A stretch of 64,000 bases of DNA from Streptomyces lomondensis (GTDB taxonomy: Bacteria; Actinomycetota; Actinomycetes; Streptomycetales; Streptomycetaceae): NCBI RefSeq assembly GCF_014651035.1, contig NZ_BMWC01000004.1:124001-188000 (forward strand). Direction: 5' to 3'. The translations under genes were made by a program, and so were the position numbers. Shown in pieces: positions 24,841 through 33,629 of this stretch (position 1 is its first letter; the number at the start of each line of letters is the position of its first letter). Below the pieces are notes generated by a model. The model was not told the origin of the DNA. It worked only from the letters and a program-made list of their open reading frames with translations, and ran no database searches.

Positions 24841-24963
24841 GCGGGCACTGTATCCACCGGCACCCCGCCCCGCGCCCGGCCCGGCGCGGGCACCGTGTCC
24901 AGCGGCGATGTCCCGCCCCGGCGCATGTACCAGAGGCACGCCTCGCGCCTACACTCCACGTTC

Positions 24964-25713
24964 ATGCTGCGCGCCCTGGCTGTCGACGACGAACGCCCCT
25001 CGCTCGAGGAACTGCTCTACCTGCTCCAGGCCGACCCCCGCATCGGCAGTGCGGAGGGCGCCGGTGACGCGACCGAGGCGCTGCGCCGCATCAACCGCGC
25101 CCTGGAGTCCGGCCCGGGCGGGCCCGAGGCGATCGACGTCGTCTTCCTCGACATCCAGATGCCCGGCCTCGACGGCCTCGACCTCGCCCGGCTGCTCACC
25201 GGCTTCGCCCGGCCGCCGCTCGTCGTGTTCGTCACCGCCCACGAGGACTTCGCCGTGCAGGCCTTCGACCTCAAGGCCGTCGACTACGTCCTGAAACCGG
25301 TCCGCAAGGAACGGCTCGCCGAGGCCGTGCGCCGGGCCGCCGAGCTGCGCGGCGCCGCCCCCCGCATACCCGTGCACGAACCCGACCCGGACCACATACC
25401 CGTCGAGCTCGGCGGCGTGACCCGCTTCGTCCCGGTCGACGACATCACCCACGTCGAGGCCCAGGGCGACTACGCCCGGCTGCACACCGACAAGGGCAGC
25501 CACCTGGTCCGCATCCCGCTGTCCACCCTGGAGGAGCGCTGGCGCTCCCGCGGCTTCGTCCGCATCCACCGCCGCCACCTCGTCGCCCTGCGCCACATCG
25601 GCGAGCTCCGCCTCGACGCCGGCACCGTCAGCGTCCTCGTCGGCTCCGAGGAGCTCCAGGTCAGCCGGCGCCACACGCGCGAACTGCGCGACCTGCTGAT
25701 GAGGAGGCCGTGA
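24964..25713 (+). CDS. LytTR-type response regulator
   Basis: A 249-residue two-component regulator. The receiver domain spans about residues 1-120, with acidic pocket VDDE (8-9), phospho-acceptor Asp63 (FLDIQMPG) and Lys in VLKPV. A LytTR DNA-binding domain follows (about 145-245; VDDITHVEAQGDYARLHT, FVRIHRRHLV). It is the first gene of an operon that also encodes a small membrane protein, a symporter and the LytS-like kinase that probably phosphorylates it. Confidence 0.93.
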   Translation: MLRALAVDDERPSLEELLYLLQADPRIGSAEGAGDATEALRRINRALESGPGGPEAIDVVFLDIQMPGLDGLDLARLLTGFARPPLVVFVTAHEDFAVQAFDLKAVDYVLKPVRKERLAEAVRRAAELRGAAPRIPVHEPDPDHIPVELGGVTRFVPVDDITHVEAQGDYARLHTDKGSHLVRIPLSTLEERWRSRGFVRIHRRHLVALRHIGELRLDAGTVSVLVGSEELQVSRRHTRELRDLLMRRP

Positions 25714-25714
25714 C

Positions 25715-26074
25715 GTGCCCCAGGACCACACCGAACGCCGCGTCGTCGTCACCGGCCCGCCCCGCCAGACCCGCAGAGCCTCGGGTTACTACCGCCCCCG
25801 CACCGAGATCGACGAACAGACCACCCTCGGCCACACCTACGTCCGCTCCCTGATGCGCACCCAGCTGCGCGCCGCCCTCACCGTCTTCGCGGTCCTCGGC
25901 CTGCTCGTCGGCCCGCTCCCGCTGCTCTTCGCGGCGATGCCCGACGCCCGCCGCCTGGAGTGGGCCGTCCTCGGCTTCGGCCTCTACGTCCCGCTGGTCC
26001 TGCTCGCCCGCTGGTACGTCCGCCGCGCCGAACGCAACGAGCGCGACTTCGTCCGCCTCGTCGAAGACCGCTGA
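25715..26074 (+). CDS. Small two-helix membrane protein (DUF485-like)
   Basis: A 119-residue protein with two hydrophobic segments, at about residues 54-75 (ALTVFAVLGLLVGPLPLLF) and 82-102 (WAVLGFGLYVPLVLLARWYV), and a polar N-terminus. Size and placement directly before a sodium/solute symporter are those of DUF485 proteins, which accompany ActP-type acetate permeases. The start is GTG 25715, 1 base after the response-regulator stop. A helper role for the symporter is inferred. Confidence 0.75.
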   Translation: MPQDHTERRVVVTGPPRQTRRASGYYRPRTEIDEQTTLGHTYVRSLMRTQLRAALTVFAVLGLLVGPLPLLFAAMPDARRLEWAVLGFGLYVPLVLLARWYVRRAERNERDFVRLVEDR

Positions 26075-26084
26075 CTCCACCCCC

Positions 26085-27800
26085 ATGAACTCCAGCTACG
26101 CCGTCCCCGCCGTCGCCCTGGTCGTCGTCGCGACCGTCCTGGTCGGCGCCTTCGGCCTGCGCATCTCCCGCACCACCTCCGACTTCTACGTCGCCTCCCG
26201 GACCGTCGGCCCCCGCCTCAACGCCGCCGCCATCAGCGGCGAGTACCTCTCCGCCGCCTCCTTCCTGGGCATAGCGGGCCTCGTCTTGGTCCAGGGCCCC
26301 GACATGCTCTGGTACCCGGTCGGCTACACCGCCGGCTACCTCGTCCTGCTGCTCTTCGTCGCCGCCCCGCTGCGCCGCTCCGGCGCCTACACGCTCCCCG
26401 ACTTCGCCGAGGCCCGCCTCGCCTCCCAGGCCGTACGGCGGCTGGCCGGAGCCTTCGTCGTCGGGGTCGGCTGGCTGTACCTGCTGCCCCAGCTCCAGGG
26501 CGCCGGACTCACCCTGACCGTGCTGACCGGGGCGCCCGACTGGCTCGGGGGAGTGATCGTCGCCGTCGTCGTGACCGCCATCGTCGCCGCCGGCGGCATG
26601 CGCAGCATCACCTTCGTCCAGGCCTTCCAGTACTGGCTGAAGCTCACCGCCCTGCTCGTCCCCGCCCTGTTCCTGATCCTCGCCTGGCAGAGCGACGGCG
26701 CCCCCCGCCACGCCTTCGACGAACCGGCCGCCTTCCGCGAGCAGCGCGTCGTCCGCGTCGACGACAGCATCGACCTGACACTGGACCGGCCGCTGCCCGT
26801 CACGGTGACCGGCACCGTCGACGGCCGGACGCACACCGACACCCGCCTGGAACTCCCCGCCGGCACCCACCACATCGAACGCGGCACCCGGCTCACCTTC
26901 GCCGAGGGCGCGACCGTCCCCCACGCCGAGCGCAGCGGCGGCGGCAACCTGTCGACCTCACAGGCCGAGAGCCGCGAGGAACGCCCCCTGTACGCCACGT
27001 ACGGACTGATCCTCGCCACGTTCCTCGGCACCATGGGCCTGCCGCACGTCGTGGTCCGCTTCTACACCAGCCCGCACGGCGTCGCCGCCCGCCGCACCAC
27101 CGTCGCGGTACTCGGCCTGATCGGCGCCTTCTACCTCCTGCCCCCCGTCTACGGCGCCCTCGGCCGCCTCTACGCCCCCGAGCTCACCCTCACCGGCGAC
27201 CCGGACGCGGCCGTCCTCCTGCTGCCCGACCGCATGATCGGGGGAGTGGGCGGCGACCTGCTGGGCGCCCTGGTCGCCGGGGGCGCCTTCGCCGCGTTCC
27301 TGTCCACGGCCTCGGGGCTGACCATGGCGGTCGCGGGCGTCCTCACCCAGGACGTCCTGCCGTCCCGGGGCGTACGGCACTTCCGGCTCGGGACGGTCCT
27401 CGCCATGGCCGTGCCCCTCGCGGCGAGCGTCCTCGTCGGCGGTCTCCCGGTCGCCGACGCCGTGGGGCTGGCCTTCGCCGTGTCGGCGTCCTCGTTCTGC
27501 CCGCTGCTCGTCCTCGGCATCTGGTGGCGCCGGCTGACCCCGCCCGGCGCCGCCGCCGGAATGCTGGTCGGCGGCGGCTCGGCCCTGCTCGCCGTCGCCG
27601 CGACCATGGCGGGCTACCCGGGCCAGGGCGCCGCCCTGCACGCCCTGCTCGCCTGGCCCGCCCTGTGGTCGGTGCCCCTGGGCTTCCTCACCATGGTCCT
27701 GGTCTCCCTGGCCACCCCCGGCCGGGTGCCGCCGGGCACGGCAGGGGTCCTGGCCCGGTTCCACCTGCCCGAGGAACTGCGCACCGAGGTGACGACATGA
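26085..27800 (+). CDS. Sodium/solute symporter (SSS family, ActP-like)
   Basis: A 571-residue multi-spanning transporter, with the SSS signature region GEYLSAASFLGIAGL and repeated long hydrophobic helices. A hydrophilic stretch of about 90 residues (about 205-300; VDDSIDLTLDRPLPVTVTG onward) interrupts the helices, as seen in actinobacterial acetate/monocarboxylate permease relatives. The gene overlaps the kinase gene downstream through ATGA. Substrate is not determinable from sequence; acetate, pyruvate or another small carboxylate is likely because LytS/LytTR systems often control such uptake. Confidence 0.85.
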   Translation: MNSSYAVPAVALVVVATVLVGAFGLRISRTTSDFYVASRTVGPRLNAAAISGEYLSAASFLGIAGLVLVQGPDMLWYPVGYTAGYLVLLLFVAAPLRRSGAYTLPDFAEARLASQAVRRLAGAFVVGVGWLYLLPQLQGAGLTLTVLTGAPDWLGGVIVAVVVTAIVAAGGMRSITFVQAFQYWLKLTALLVPALFLILAWQSDGAPRHAFDEPAAFREQRVVRVDDSIDLTLDRPLPVTVTGTVDGRTHTDTRLELPAGTHHIERGTRLTFAEGATVPHAERSGGGNLSTSQAESREERPLYATYGLILATFLGTMGLPHVVVRFYTSPHGVAARRTTVAVLGLIGAFYLLPPVYGALGRLYAPELTLTGDPDAAVLLLPDRMIGGVGGDLLGALVAGGAFAAFLSTASGLTMAVAGVLTQDVLPSRGVRHFRLGTVLAMAVPLAASVLVGGLPVADAVGLAFAVSASSFCPLLVLGIWWRRLTPPGAAAGMLVGGGSALLAVAATMAGYPGQGAALHALLAWPALWSVPLGFLTMVLVSLATPGRVPPGTAGVLARFHLPEELRTEVTT

Positions 27801-29011
27801 GCGGATTCCTGGCGGGCCTGTGCGTCGCCGTCCTCCCGGTGCTGGCCCTCGGCGTCTGGCTCGGCCGGCGCACCGCACGGGCCAAGAGCCTCGCCGGCCT
27901 CGGCACCCCCGTCGAGCACGCCACCTTCGAGACCCTGCACACCGCGTCCCTCGCCGCGCCCCCGCTGCGGGCCGGCCTGACCGAGGAGACCGCCCGCAGG
28001 TCCGCCCGCAAGCTGCGTTCCCTGCTCGGCACGGACGCCCTCTGCCTCACCGACCGCGCACAGGTGCTGGTCTGGGACGGCGACGGCGCCCACCACCGCG
28101 GCGAGATCATGGAACGCCTCGCCGGCGCCCTGGACACCGGCCGCGGCGAGGCCTTCCAGCTCACCTGCGACAGCCTCGACTGCTCGGTGCGCTGGGCGGT
28201 CGTCGCGCCGCTCACCGTCGACGACCGCGTCCACGGCGCCCTGGTCGCCTGCGCGCCCCGCGAGTCCGCCGTCCTGGTCCGGGCCGCCGGCGAGGTCGCC
28301 CGCTGGGTCTCGGTCCAGCTGGAGCTGGCCGACCTCGACCAGTCCCGCACCCGCCTCATCGAGGCCGAGATCAAGGCGCTGCGGGCCCAGATCTCCCCGC
28401 ACTTCATCTTCAACTCGCTCGCGGTGATCGCGAGCTTCGTCCGCACCGACCCCGAGCGCGCCCGCGAACTGCTCCTGGAATTCGCCGACTTCACCCGCTA
28501 CTCGTTCCGCCGGCACGGCGACTTCACCACCCTCGCCGACGAGCTCCACGCCATCGACCACTACCTGGCGCTCGTCCGGGCACGCTTCGGCGACCGCCTC
28601 TCCGTCACCCTCCAGATAGCCCCGGAGGTGCTGCCCGTCGCCCTGCCCTTCCTGTGCCTGCAGCCGCTCGTCGAGAACGCCGTCAAGCACGGCCTGGAGG
28701 GCAAGGCGGTGTCCCCGGGCAAGTGCCACATCCAGATCACCGCCCAGGACGCGGGCGCCGAGGCCCTCGTCGTCATCGAGGACGACGGCGCCGGCATGGA
28801 CCCCGAGCTGCTGCGCCGCATCCTCGCCCGCGAGGCCAGCCCCTCGGGCGGCATCGGCCTGTCCAACGTCGACGACCGGCTCCGCCAGGTCTACGGCGAC
28901 GACCACGGCCTCGTCATCGAGACCGCCACGGGCGCGGGCATGAAGATCACCGTCCGGCTCCCGAAGTACCAGCCGGGCGTGCACTCGGCGGGCCGGCTGA
29001 TCCGGGAGTGA
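27797..29011 (+). CDS. LytS-like sensor histidine kinase
   Basis: A 404-residue kinase. It has one N-terminal membrane helix (about 5-22), a GAF-like sensing domain (about 60-185), the His_kinase domain with phospho-acceptor His202 (QISPHFIFNSL) and an HATPase domain with N box PLVENAVKHGLEG and G boxes DDGAGMD and GGIGLSN. With only one helix, the signal is probably sensed in the cytoplasm or passed from the co-encoded symporter. It completes the four-gene operon starting at 24964, and is coupled to the symporter by ATGA. Confidence 0.9.
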   Translation: MSGFLAGLCVAVLPVLALGVWLGRRTARAKSLAGLGTPVEHATFETLHTASLAAPPLRAGLTEETARRSARKLRSLLGTDALCLTDRAQVLVWDGDGAHHRGEIMERLAGALDTGRGEAFQLTCDSLDCSVRWAVVAPLTVDDRVHGALVACAPRESAVLVRAAGEVARWVSVQLELADLDQSRTRLIEAEIKALRAQISPHFIFNSLAVIASFVRTDPERARELLLEFADFTRYSFRRHGDFTTLADELHAIDHYLALVRARFGDRLSVTLQIAPEVLPVALPFLCLQPLVENAVKHGLEGKAVSPGKCHIQITAQDAGAEALVVIEDDGAGMDPELLRRILAREASPSGGIGLSNVDDRLRQVYGDDHGLVIETATGAGMKITVRLPKYQPGVHSAGRLIRE

Positions 29012-29015
29012 GCCG

Positions 29016-29195
29016 TCAGGTGCTGCGCGTGGTGACCACCATCCCCAGGGTGATCAGGCCCAGGACGACCCAGCCGAACCACAGCCAGCCGTTGCTGCCG
29101 AGCGCCACCGTGTAGGCCGTCACCACGACGAGGCCGCCGACGGTCAGCACTCCCATGGTCTTCGTCGCGTTTGAACCGTTCGTGGAACCGGGCAT
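29016..29195 (-). CDS. Small hypothetical membrane protein
   Basis: A 59-residue protein with two hydrophobic segments (about 17-33 and 38-55; VLTVGGLVVVTAYTVAL and WFGWVVLGLITLGMVV). ATG 29193-29195 is preceded by a strong GGAGGG 7 bases upstream, which supports it over longer frames. It is convergent with the LytS-like gene (4 bases between the stops) and follows the Ser/Thr kinase gene by 13 bases. The function is unknown. Confidence 0.7.
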   Translation of the reverse strand: MPGSTNGSNATKTMGVLTVGGLVVVTAYTVALGSNGWLWFGWVVLGLITLGMVVTTRST

Positions 29196-29208
29196 CGCAA
29201 CACCCTCC

Positions 29209-31008
29209 TCATGGTTCGGTCCCCTCCATGGTGCCCCCGTTCTGCCTCCTGACGGTGCACACGACGACATGAGTACCGGATTTCCAGGGACCCTCGCTGG
29301 TCCACGAACCGGCCTCGTAGACGGACGGATCGAAGCCGTAGTCGAGCGGGGCGACGTCCCGCGCGCACGCCGCGTCCGACGAGGTCCGCGCCTCGGCGAG
29401 CGTCACGTCGGCGCCCAGCCGGGTGAATCCGAGCACCTGTTCGTCGTACCGTCCGCCACACGGCACCAGCCGCGCCTCCCGGTTCGAACGGACGTCCAGG
29501 CAGTCGCGCTTCTGCATGGTCGCGGTGTCGGCGAACGGCGTACCGAACCTACGCCGCTCCCCGAGCGGCCCGTACAGCGGCCCGTGCGCGCCGAGCACCA
29601 GGCAGGCGGTGCGCCGCCCGGCCGCCTCGAACCCGGTGCCGCTCGGCACGACGGCGTGACTGCGCACATCGGCCAGCCGCTCCCGCAGCTCCCGCGTCCG
29701 CTCCTCGCACCGGGCCGGACCCAGCTTCCGCGCCTCCGCCGCGGAGGCGGCCCCGGCGAACGCCACCACCTGCCCGTCGGGCGCCTTGTCCCGGCAGGTC
29801 GGATCCAGGGCCAGCCGGGGCGTGCCCGCGAAGCGCCGCCCGCCGGGCCAGTCGGCGAGCACGCAGTCCCCGTCCGCGAGCGGCTTCGCCAGCCCGACGG
29901 CGTCCCCGTACGGCGCCCCTGCCCCGCCGCCAGCGCGGTCGCCCAGCGCGTACCAGACGCCGCCCAGGGCGAGAACCAGTCCGAGACCACAGGCCGTGAC
30001 GGCCCGGAGGGCGGTGGAGCGCTGCCGCCGCCGAGTGCCGGACGCGGCGGCGACGGGTCCGAAGCCGCCCGGGCCGGCCGCCGCCTCCCAGGGGGACGGC
30101 GACCCGGGGTCGGTCCGGGTCCGCTCGTACGCCTCGGACTGGGGAGTGACGAGCCCCGACAGCGCGGCCTCCGCCTCCGGCGCGGTCATCCGCAGATCCG
30201 GATCCTTGGCGAGCAGCCCGCGCAGCACGGGCTCCAGCGCACCGGCCCGCACCGGCGGGCGCGGTTCCTCCATGACCACCGCGGTGAGCGCCGCCAGCTG
30301 TGACTCCCGCTCGAAGGGGCTGCGGCCCTCGACGCCGAAGTACAGCGTGCAGCCCAGCGAGAACAGGTCCGCGGCCGGCGTCGGCGTACCACCGGACGCC
30401 CGCTCCGGTGCCAGATACCCCGCCGTGCCGACCAGCACCGACGCCTTCGTGTACCGCGTCTCACCGGCGTCCGGCTGCACCGAGATGCCGTAGTCGGTGA
30501 GCAGCACCCGCCCGTACGGCGCGCCCGTGCGGTCCGGCGCGAGCAGGATGTTCGCCGGCTTCACGTCCCGGTGCAGCACGCCCCGCTCGTGCCCGGCGGT
30601 CAACGCGTCCAGCACGGCGAGGCCGACCCGGGCGCACTCGGCCGGGGCGAGCGGACCGCGCCGCGCCACCAGCTCGCGCAGGTCGACGGCGTCGGTCACG
30701 TACTCCATGACGATCCATGGCAGCCCCTCGTGCTCCAGCACGTCGTGCACCGTCACCACGTGCGGATGGCCGCGCAGCCCGGCCGCGTGCCGGGCCTCCG
30801 CACGGGCCCGCGCGACCCGCGCCTCCCGCTCGTGACCGGCCTCGGCCGGGTCACGGAACACGATCTCCTTCAGCGCGACCTCGCAGGCCAGTCTCTGGTC
30901 GTGGGCCAGCCAGACGTGCCCCATGCCGCCGCTGCCGAGCCGGTGCAGCAGCAGATAGCGGCCGGCGATGACCCGGCCCACTCCCGACGTCGGTGATCCT
31001 GAGGACAT
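29209..31008 (-). CDS. Transmembrane Ser/Thr protein kinase (PknB type)
   Basis: A 599-residue Hanks-type kinase. The kinase domain (about 14-280) has glycine loop GSGGMGHVW, Lys47 (ALKEI), catalytic HRDVKPANIL and APERAS. The DFG motif is DYG, a tolerated variant. A juxtamembrane region follows, then one membrane helix (about 335-355; LGLVLALGGVWYAL) and an extracellular domain of about 235 residues with paired cysteines but no PASTA repeats. ATG 31006-31008 has GGGAG 7 bases upstream. The start overlaps the upstream lipoprotein gene by 139 bases in another frame. Confidence 0.9.
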   Translation of the reverse strand: MSSGSPTSGVGRVIAGRYLLLHRLGSGGMGHVWLAHDQRLACEVALKEIVFRDPAEAGHEREARVARARAEARHAAGLRGHPHVVTVHDVLEHEGLPWIVMEYVTDAVDLRELVARRGPLAPAECARVGLAVLDALTAGHERGVLHRDVKPANILLAPDRTGAPYGRVLLTDYGISVQPDAGETRYTKASVLVGTAGYLAPERASGGTPTPAADLFSLGCTLYFGVEGRSPFERESQLAALTAVVMEEPRPPVRAGALEPVLRGLLAKDPDLRMTAPEAEAALSGLVTPQSEAYERTRTDPGSPSPWEAAAGPGGFGPVAAASGTRRRQRSTALRAVTACGLGLVLALGGVWYALGDRAGGGAGAPYGDAVGLAKPLADGDCVLADWPGGRRFAGTPRLALDPTCRDKAPDGQVVAFAGAASAAEARKLGPARCEERTRELRERLADVRSHAVVPSGTGFEAAGRRTACLVLGAHGPLYGPLGERRRFGTPFADTATMQKRDCLDVRSNREARLVPCGGRYDEQVLGFTRLGADVTLAEARTSSDAACARDVAPLDYGFDPSVYEAGSWTSEGPWKSGTHVVVCTVRRQNGGTMEGTEP

Positions 31009-32402
31009 CCGGTGACTCCCGGGTTCGGCGGGGGTGCGCTACTGGTGACCGGCTTGCTTGTGGCCGGGGGTGGTGAGCTGGTGGTCCGGGGTGGTGGGCT
31101 GGTCGGCTGTGGTGGTGGGCCGGCGGTCTGTGGCGGCGGGCTGGTCGACTGCGGCGGTGGACTGGTCGTCTGTGGCGGTGGGCTGGTGACCTTCGAAGGT
31201 GCGCCGGTGACGGGTGGCGGTGAGCTGGTCACGGCGGGTGGGGCGCTGCTCCGGGGCGGCGCGCTCGACGGGGGCGGCGCGGAGCCGGGCGGCACGGCAC
31301 TGGACGGTGGCGGCCCCGAGCCGGGCGGCGCGGCACTCGACGGGGGCCGCCGCGAGGGCGGTTCCTGCCCCGGCGAACCGGTGCTCGTCGGCCCGGAACG
31401 AGTGGGCCCGGAACCAGTGGGCCCGGAACTAGTGGGCCCGGAACTAGTGGGCCCGGCGCTCGTCGGCGGCCCGGAACCGGCCGGGGGAGTGGCCACCCGC
31501 ACCGTCACAGGCGCCCCGAACCGCAGCTCGGTCCCCGCCCCCGGCTCGGTCCCGGTGACCCGTGCCCGGTCCGGCGGCAGCCCCTCACCCGCATACGCGA
31601 CCGCCAGCCCCGCATCGGCCAGCCGCCGGCTCGCCTCCCCGAAGGTCGTCCCGGCGAGAGGCGGCACGGCCCGTCGCTCGGTCGCGTCGAAGCCCGAGTC
31701 CGCCTCGCCCGTCGTCCCGACGGGCCGCTGGATCCCCCGCGCGGCGTCCTCGACGTCGACGAGGGCGATCCGCTCCAGCTTCCGGGAAGCGGGCCGCACG
31801 ACCACCACCTCGGAACGGTCGTAGCCCTGCCACTTCTCGTTGCCGTCCTCGAATGCGACCGATATCCGGCTGGTGTCGCCCTCGAAAGGCCGAAGCGGAT
31901 TTCCGCACGAACACTTGACCGACGGAAGTCCCTTCTCGTCGACGAGAACCGCGATTCCCGCCTGGAGCAGGGCGTGGAAGGAAACAGCCTTTCCCTTCTT
32001 GTAGTCGTGGTTCAGGGCAAGCGTGTCGTGGCGCAGGAGAACGGGGGTGAGCCGGTCGAGATAGTCGGGGATGTCACCCGCACGGAGATCGAGAGCGGTC
32101 GCCCACGCCCGCGCCTTCCCGGCGTTCCGAGGCGCGGTGAGGAACCGCTTCAACCGCTCGACGTCACAGATCCTCGGCTGCTCGGTTCCCCCGTACAGCC
32201 CGGGCGTGTCCCCCTGCTGAAGCCCGCCGTGCACCGGCCGGGAACGGACCCGGGCGTCTCTGCCGAGCCCGCTGTCCTCGGCGAAGAAGGGCGACAGCGA
32301 CGGTACTCCCGCGGCGACCGCCTTCACCTCGACCAAGGAAGGGCTCGCATCGCACCCCCCGAGAGCCATCAGAAAGACGACCAGGACAGCGATCTTCCGC
32401 AT
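30870..32402 (-). CDS. PASTA-containing proline-rich lipoprotein (DUF6777-like)
   Basis: An exported lipoprotein of 510 residues in this frame. A signal peptide with lipobox LGGC (Cys at about residue 16) is followed by a globular domain (about 25-235; DUF6777-like), one PASTA-like domain (about 238-305; VPPLAGTTFGEASRRLADAG) and about 150 residues of Pro/Ser/Thr repeats. The last 46 codons overlap the start of the kinase gene in a different frame and look like frame noise (Cys/Trp-rich), so the natural end may lie earlier or a frameshift may be present. A sensor role with the kinase is plausible. Confidence 0.7.
   Translation of the reverse strand: MRKIAVLVVFLMALGGCDASPSLVEVKAVAAGVPSLSPFFAEDSGLGRDARVRSRPVHGGLQQGDTPGLYGGTEQPRICDVERLKRFLTAPRNAGKARAWATALDLRAGDIPDYLDRLTPVLLRHDTLALNHDYKKGKAVSFHALLQAGIAVLVDEKGLPSVKCSCGNPLRPFEGDTSRISVAFEDGNEKWQGYDRSEVVVVRPASRKLERIALVDVEDAARGIQRPVGTTGEADSGFDATERRAVPPLAGTTFGEASRRLADAGLAVAYAGEGLPPDRARVTGTEPGAGTELRFGAPVTVRVATPPAGSGPPTSAGPTSSGPTSSGPTGSGPTRSGPTSTGSPGQEPPSRRPPSSAAPPGSGPPPSSAVPPGSAPPPSSAPPRSSAPPAVTSSPPPVTGAPSKVTSPPPQTTSPPPQSTSPPPQTAGPPPQPTSPPPRTTSSPPPATSKPVTSSAPPPNPGVTGCPQDHRRREWAGSSPAAICCCTGSAAAAWGTSGWPTTRDWPARSR
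31090..31460. repeat. Tandem short repeats inside the lipoprotein gene
   Basis: At 31389-31458 a 15-base unit (GTGGGCCCGGAACTA and variants) is repeated about five times, encoding GPTSS-type units. At about 31090-31200, units of 24-27 bases encode TSPPPQ-type repeats. Such tracts expand and contract easily. Confidence 0.7.
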
Positions 32403-32523
32403 CACCGCTCCCCCCTGCGGTTCCCCCGACGCGTTTCATGCTACTGAAGGAAAATGCCATTCAGCCGCGTTGTGGAGAAAGAGCAGAGGGGGAGGAAAGA
32501 GCGGCCCGGAGAGAAGGGGGAAA

Positions 32524-33474
32524 TCAGTTCCCGCGTGCGTGCAGCGAGCTCAAATAGGCGTTGTACGCCTCGAGTTCCTTGTCCCCGTCGCGGTCGGCGG
32601 CCCGGTCCGTGCGCCGGGCCTGCCGCTGCTCCGAGGCGTACCACTGGAACAGCAGCGCGATCAGCACCAGCACGGACGGGATCTCGCTGAACGCCCAGGC
32701 GATGCCGCCCGCCGCGTTCTGGTCGGAGAGCGCCTCGATGCCGAGCGAGGCGGGCGGGTTCCTGAACGTCTCGACCATCGGCTCGGACGCCATCATCAGC
32801 GCGATCCCGAAGAACGCGTGGAACGGCATGCCCGCGAACAGCTCCAGCATCCGCATCAGATAGCCCGGCCGGTGCGGTCCCGGGTCCACGCCCATGATCG
32901 GCCAGAAGAACACCAGGCCGACGGCGAGGAAGTGCAGCATCATCGCGATGTGCCCCGTCCTGGAGCCCATCAGGGTGTCGAAGAGCGGCGTGAAGTACAG
33001 CCCGTACAGGCTCGCGATGAACAGCGGGATCGTGAACGCCGGGTGCGTGATGATCCGCATGTACCGGCTGTGCAGCACCATCAGCAGCAGCTCACGCGGC
33101 CCCTTGCGGCCCCGGCCCGCCGTGGGCAGCGCGCGCAGCGCCAGCGTGATCGGCGCCCCGAGCAGGAGGAGGATCGGCGACACCATGCTGATCACCATGT
33201 GCTGCACCATGTGCACGCTGAACATGACCATGCCGTAGTCGTTCAGCTGGGTGCACATCATGAGCATGATGCTCAGCACGCCGACGACGTAGGCGACGGT
33301 CCGCCCCACGGGCCACTTGTCCCCGCGCCGCACCAGCCGCACGACACCCCACCCGTACAGCGCCAGCGCGGCCAGGCAGGCGACGAGAAAGAACGGGTCC
33401 GCCGACCATTCCAGCCCTCGCCCCAGCGTGAACGGCGGCAGATCCATGGTCATGCCGTGCCCGCTGTGATCCAT
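32524..33474 (-). CDS. CtaG/caa3-type cytochrome oxidase assembly protein
   Basis: A 316-residue membrane protein of the caa3_CtaG family with about seven to eight helices, including YGWGVVRLVRRG, MVQHMVISMVSPILLLLGAP and LHFLAVGLVFFWPIMGVDP. The N-terminus has a His/Met-rich stretch (MDHSGHGMTMD) that could bind copper, and conserved histidines (HMVQHM, TGHIAMMLH) lie in the membrane region. A role in copper delivery to cytochrome oxidase is inferred from the family. It is downstream of the phosphofructokinase gene, with a terminator between them. Confidence 0.85.
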   Translation of the reverse strand: MDHSGHGMTMDLPPFTLGRGLEWSADPFFLVACLAALALYGWGVVRLVRRGDKWPVGRTVAYVVGVLSIMLMMCTQLNDYGMVMFSVHMVQHMVISMVSPILLLLGAPITLALRALPTAGRGRKGPRELLLMVLHSRYMRIITHPAFTIPLFIASLYGLYFTPLFDTLMGSRTGHIAMMLHFLAVGLVFFWPIMGVDPGPHRPGYLMRMLELFAGMPFHAFFGIALMMASEPMVETFRNPPASLGIEALSDQNAAGGIAWAFSEIPSVLVLIALLFQWYASEQRQARRTDRAADRDGDKELEAYNAYLSSLHARGN

Positions 33475-33532
33475 TCCGCCGGCTCCTGTTTCGTGGGGGT
33501 GTGCAGCAATCTGTCCGCCCCAAGACTAGAAC

Positions 33533-33562
33533 CGCCCCCGGCCGCACCAGCGACCGGGGGCG
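33533..33562 (-). terminator. Terminator hairpin after phosphofructokinase gene
   Basis: CGCCCCCGG and CCGGGGGCG form a 9-bp stem with a 12-base loop, about 70 bases beyond the pfk stop and before the CtaG-like gene. Confidence 0.65.
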
Positions 33563-33567
33563 TATTC

Positions 33568-33610
33568 AGGGGCGCGGGGAACTGCGCGAACAACCACAAA
33601 CGACCCGCAC
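33568..33610 (+). repeat. Dispersed Streptomyces repeat, copy 2
   Basis: AGGGGCGCGGGGAACTGCGC, then GAACAACC and CGACCCGCAC. It lies directly beside the terminator hairpin in the pfk/CtaG-like interval, reversed relative to both genes. Confidence 0.75.
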
Positions 33611-33629
33611 TCGGCAGATCAGCTCAACC

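Noticed and set aside
31090..31460. Repeats considered as a CRISPR array
   Set aside because: Units are 15-27 bases, contiguous, coding for Pro/Ser/Thr-rich protein, with no spacers.
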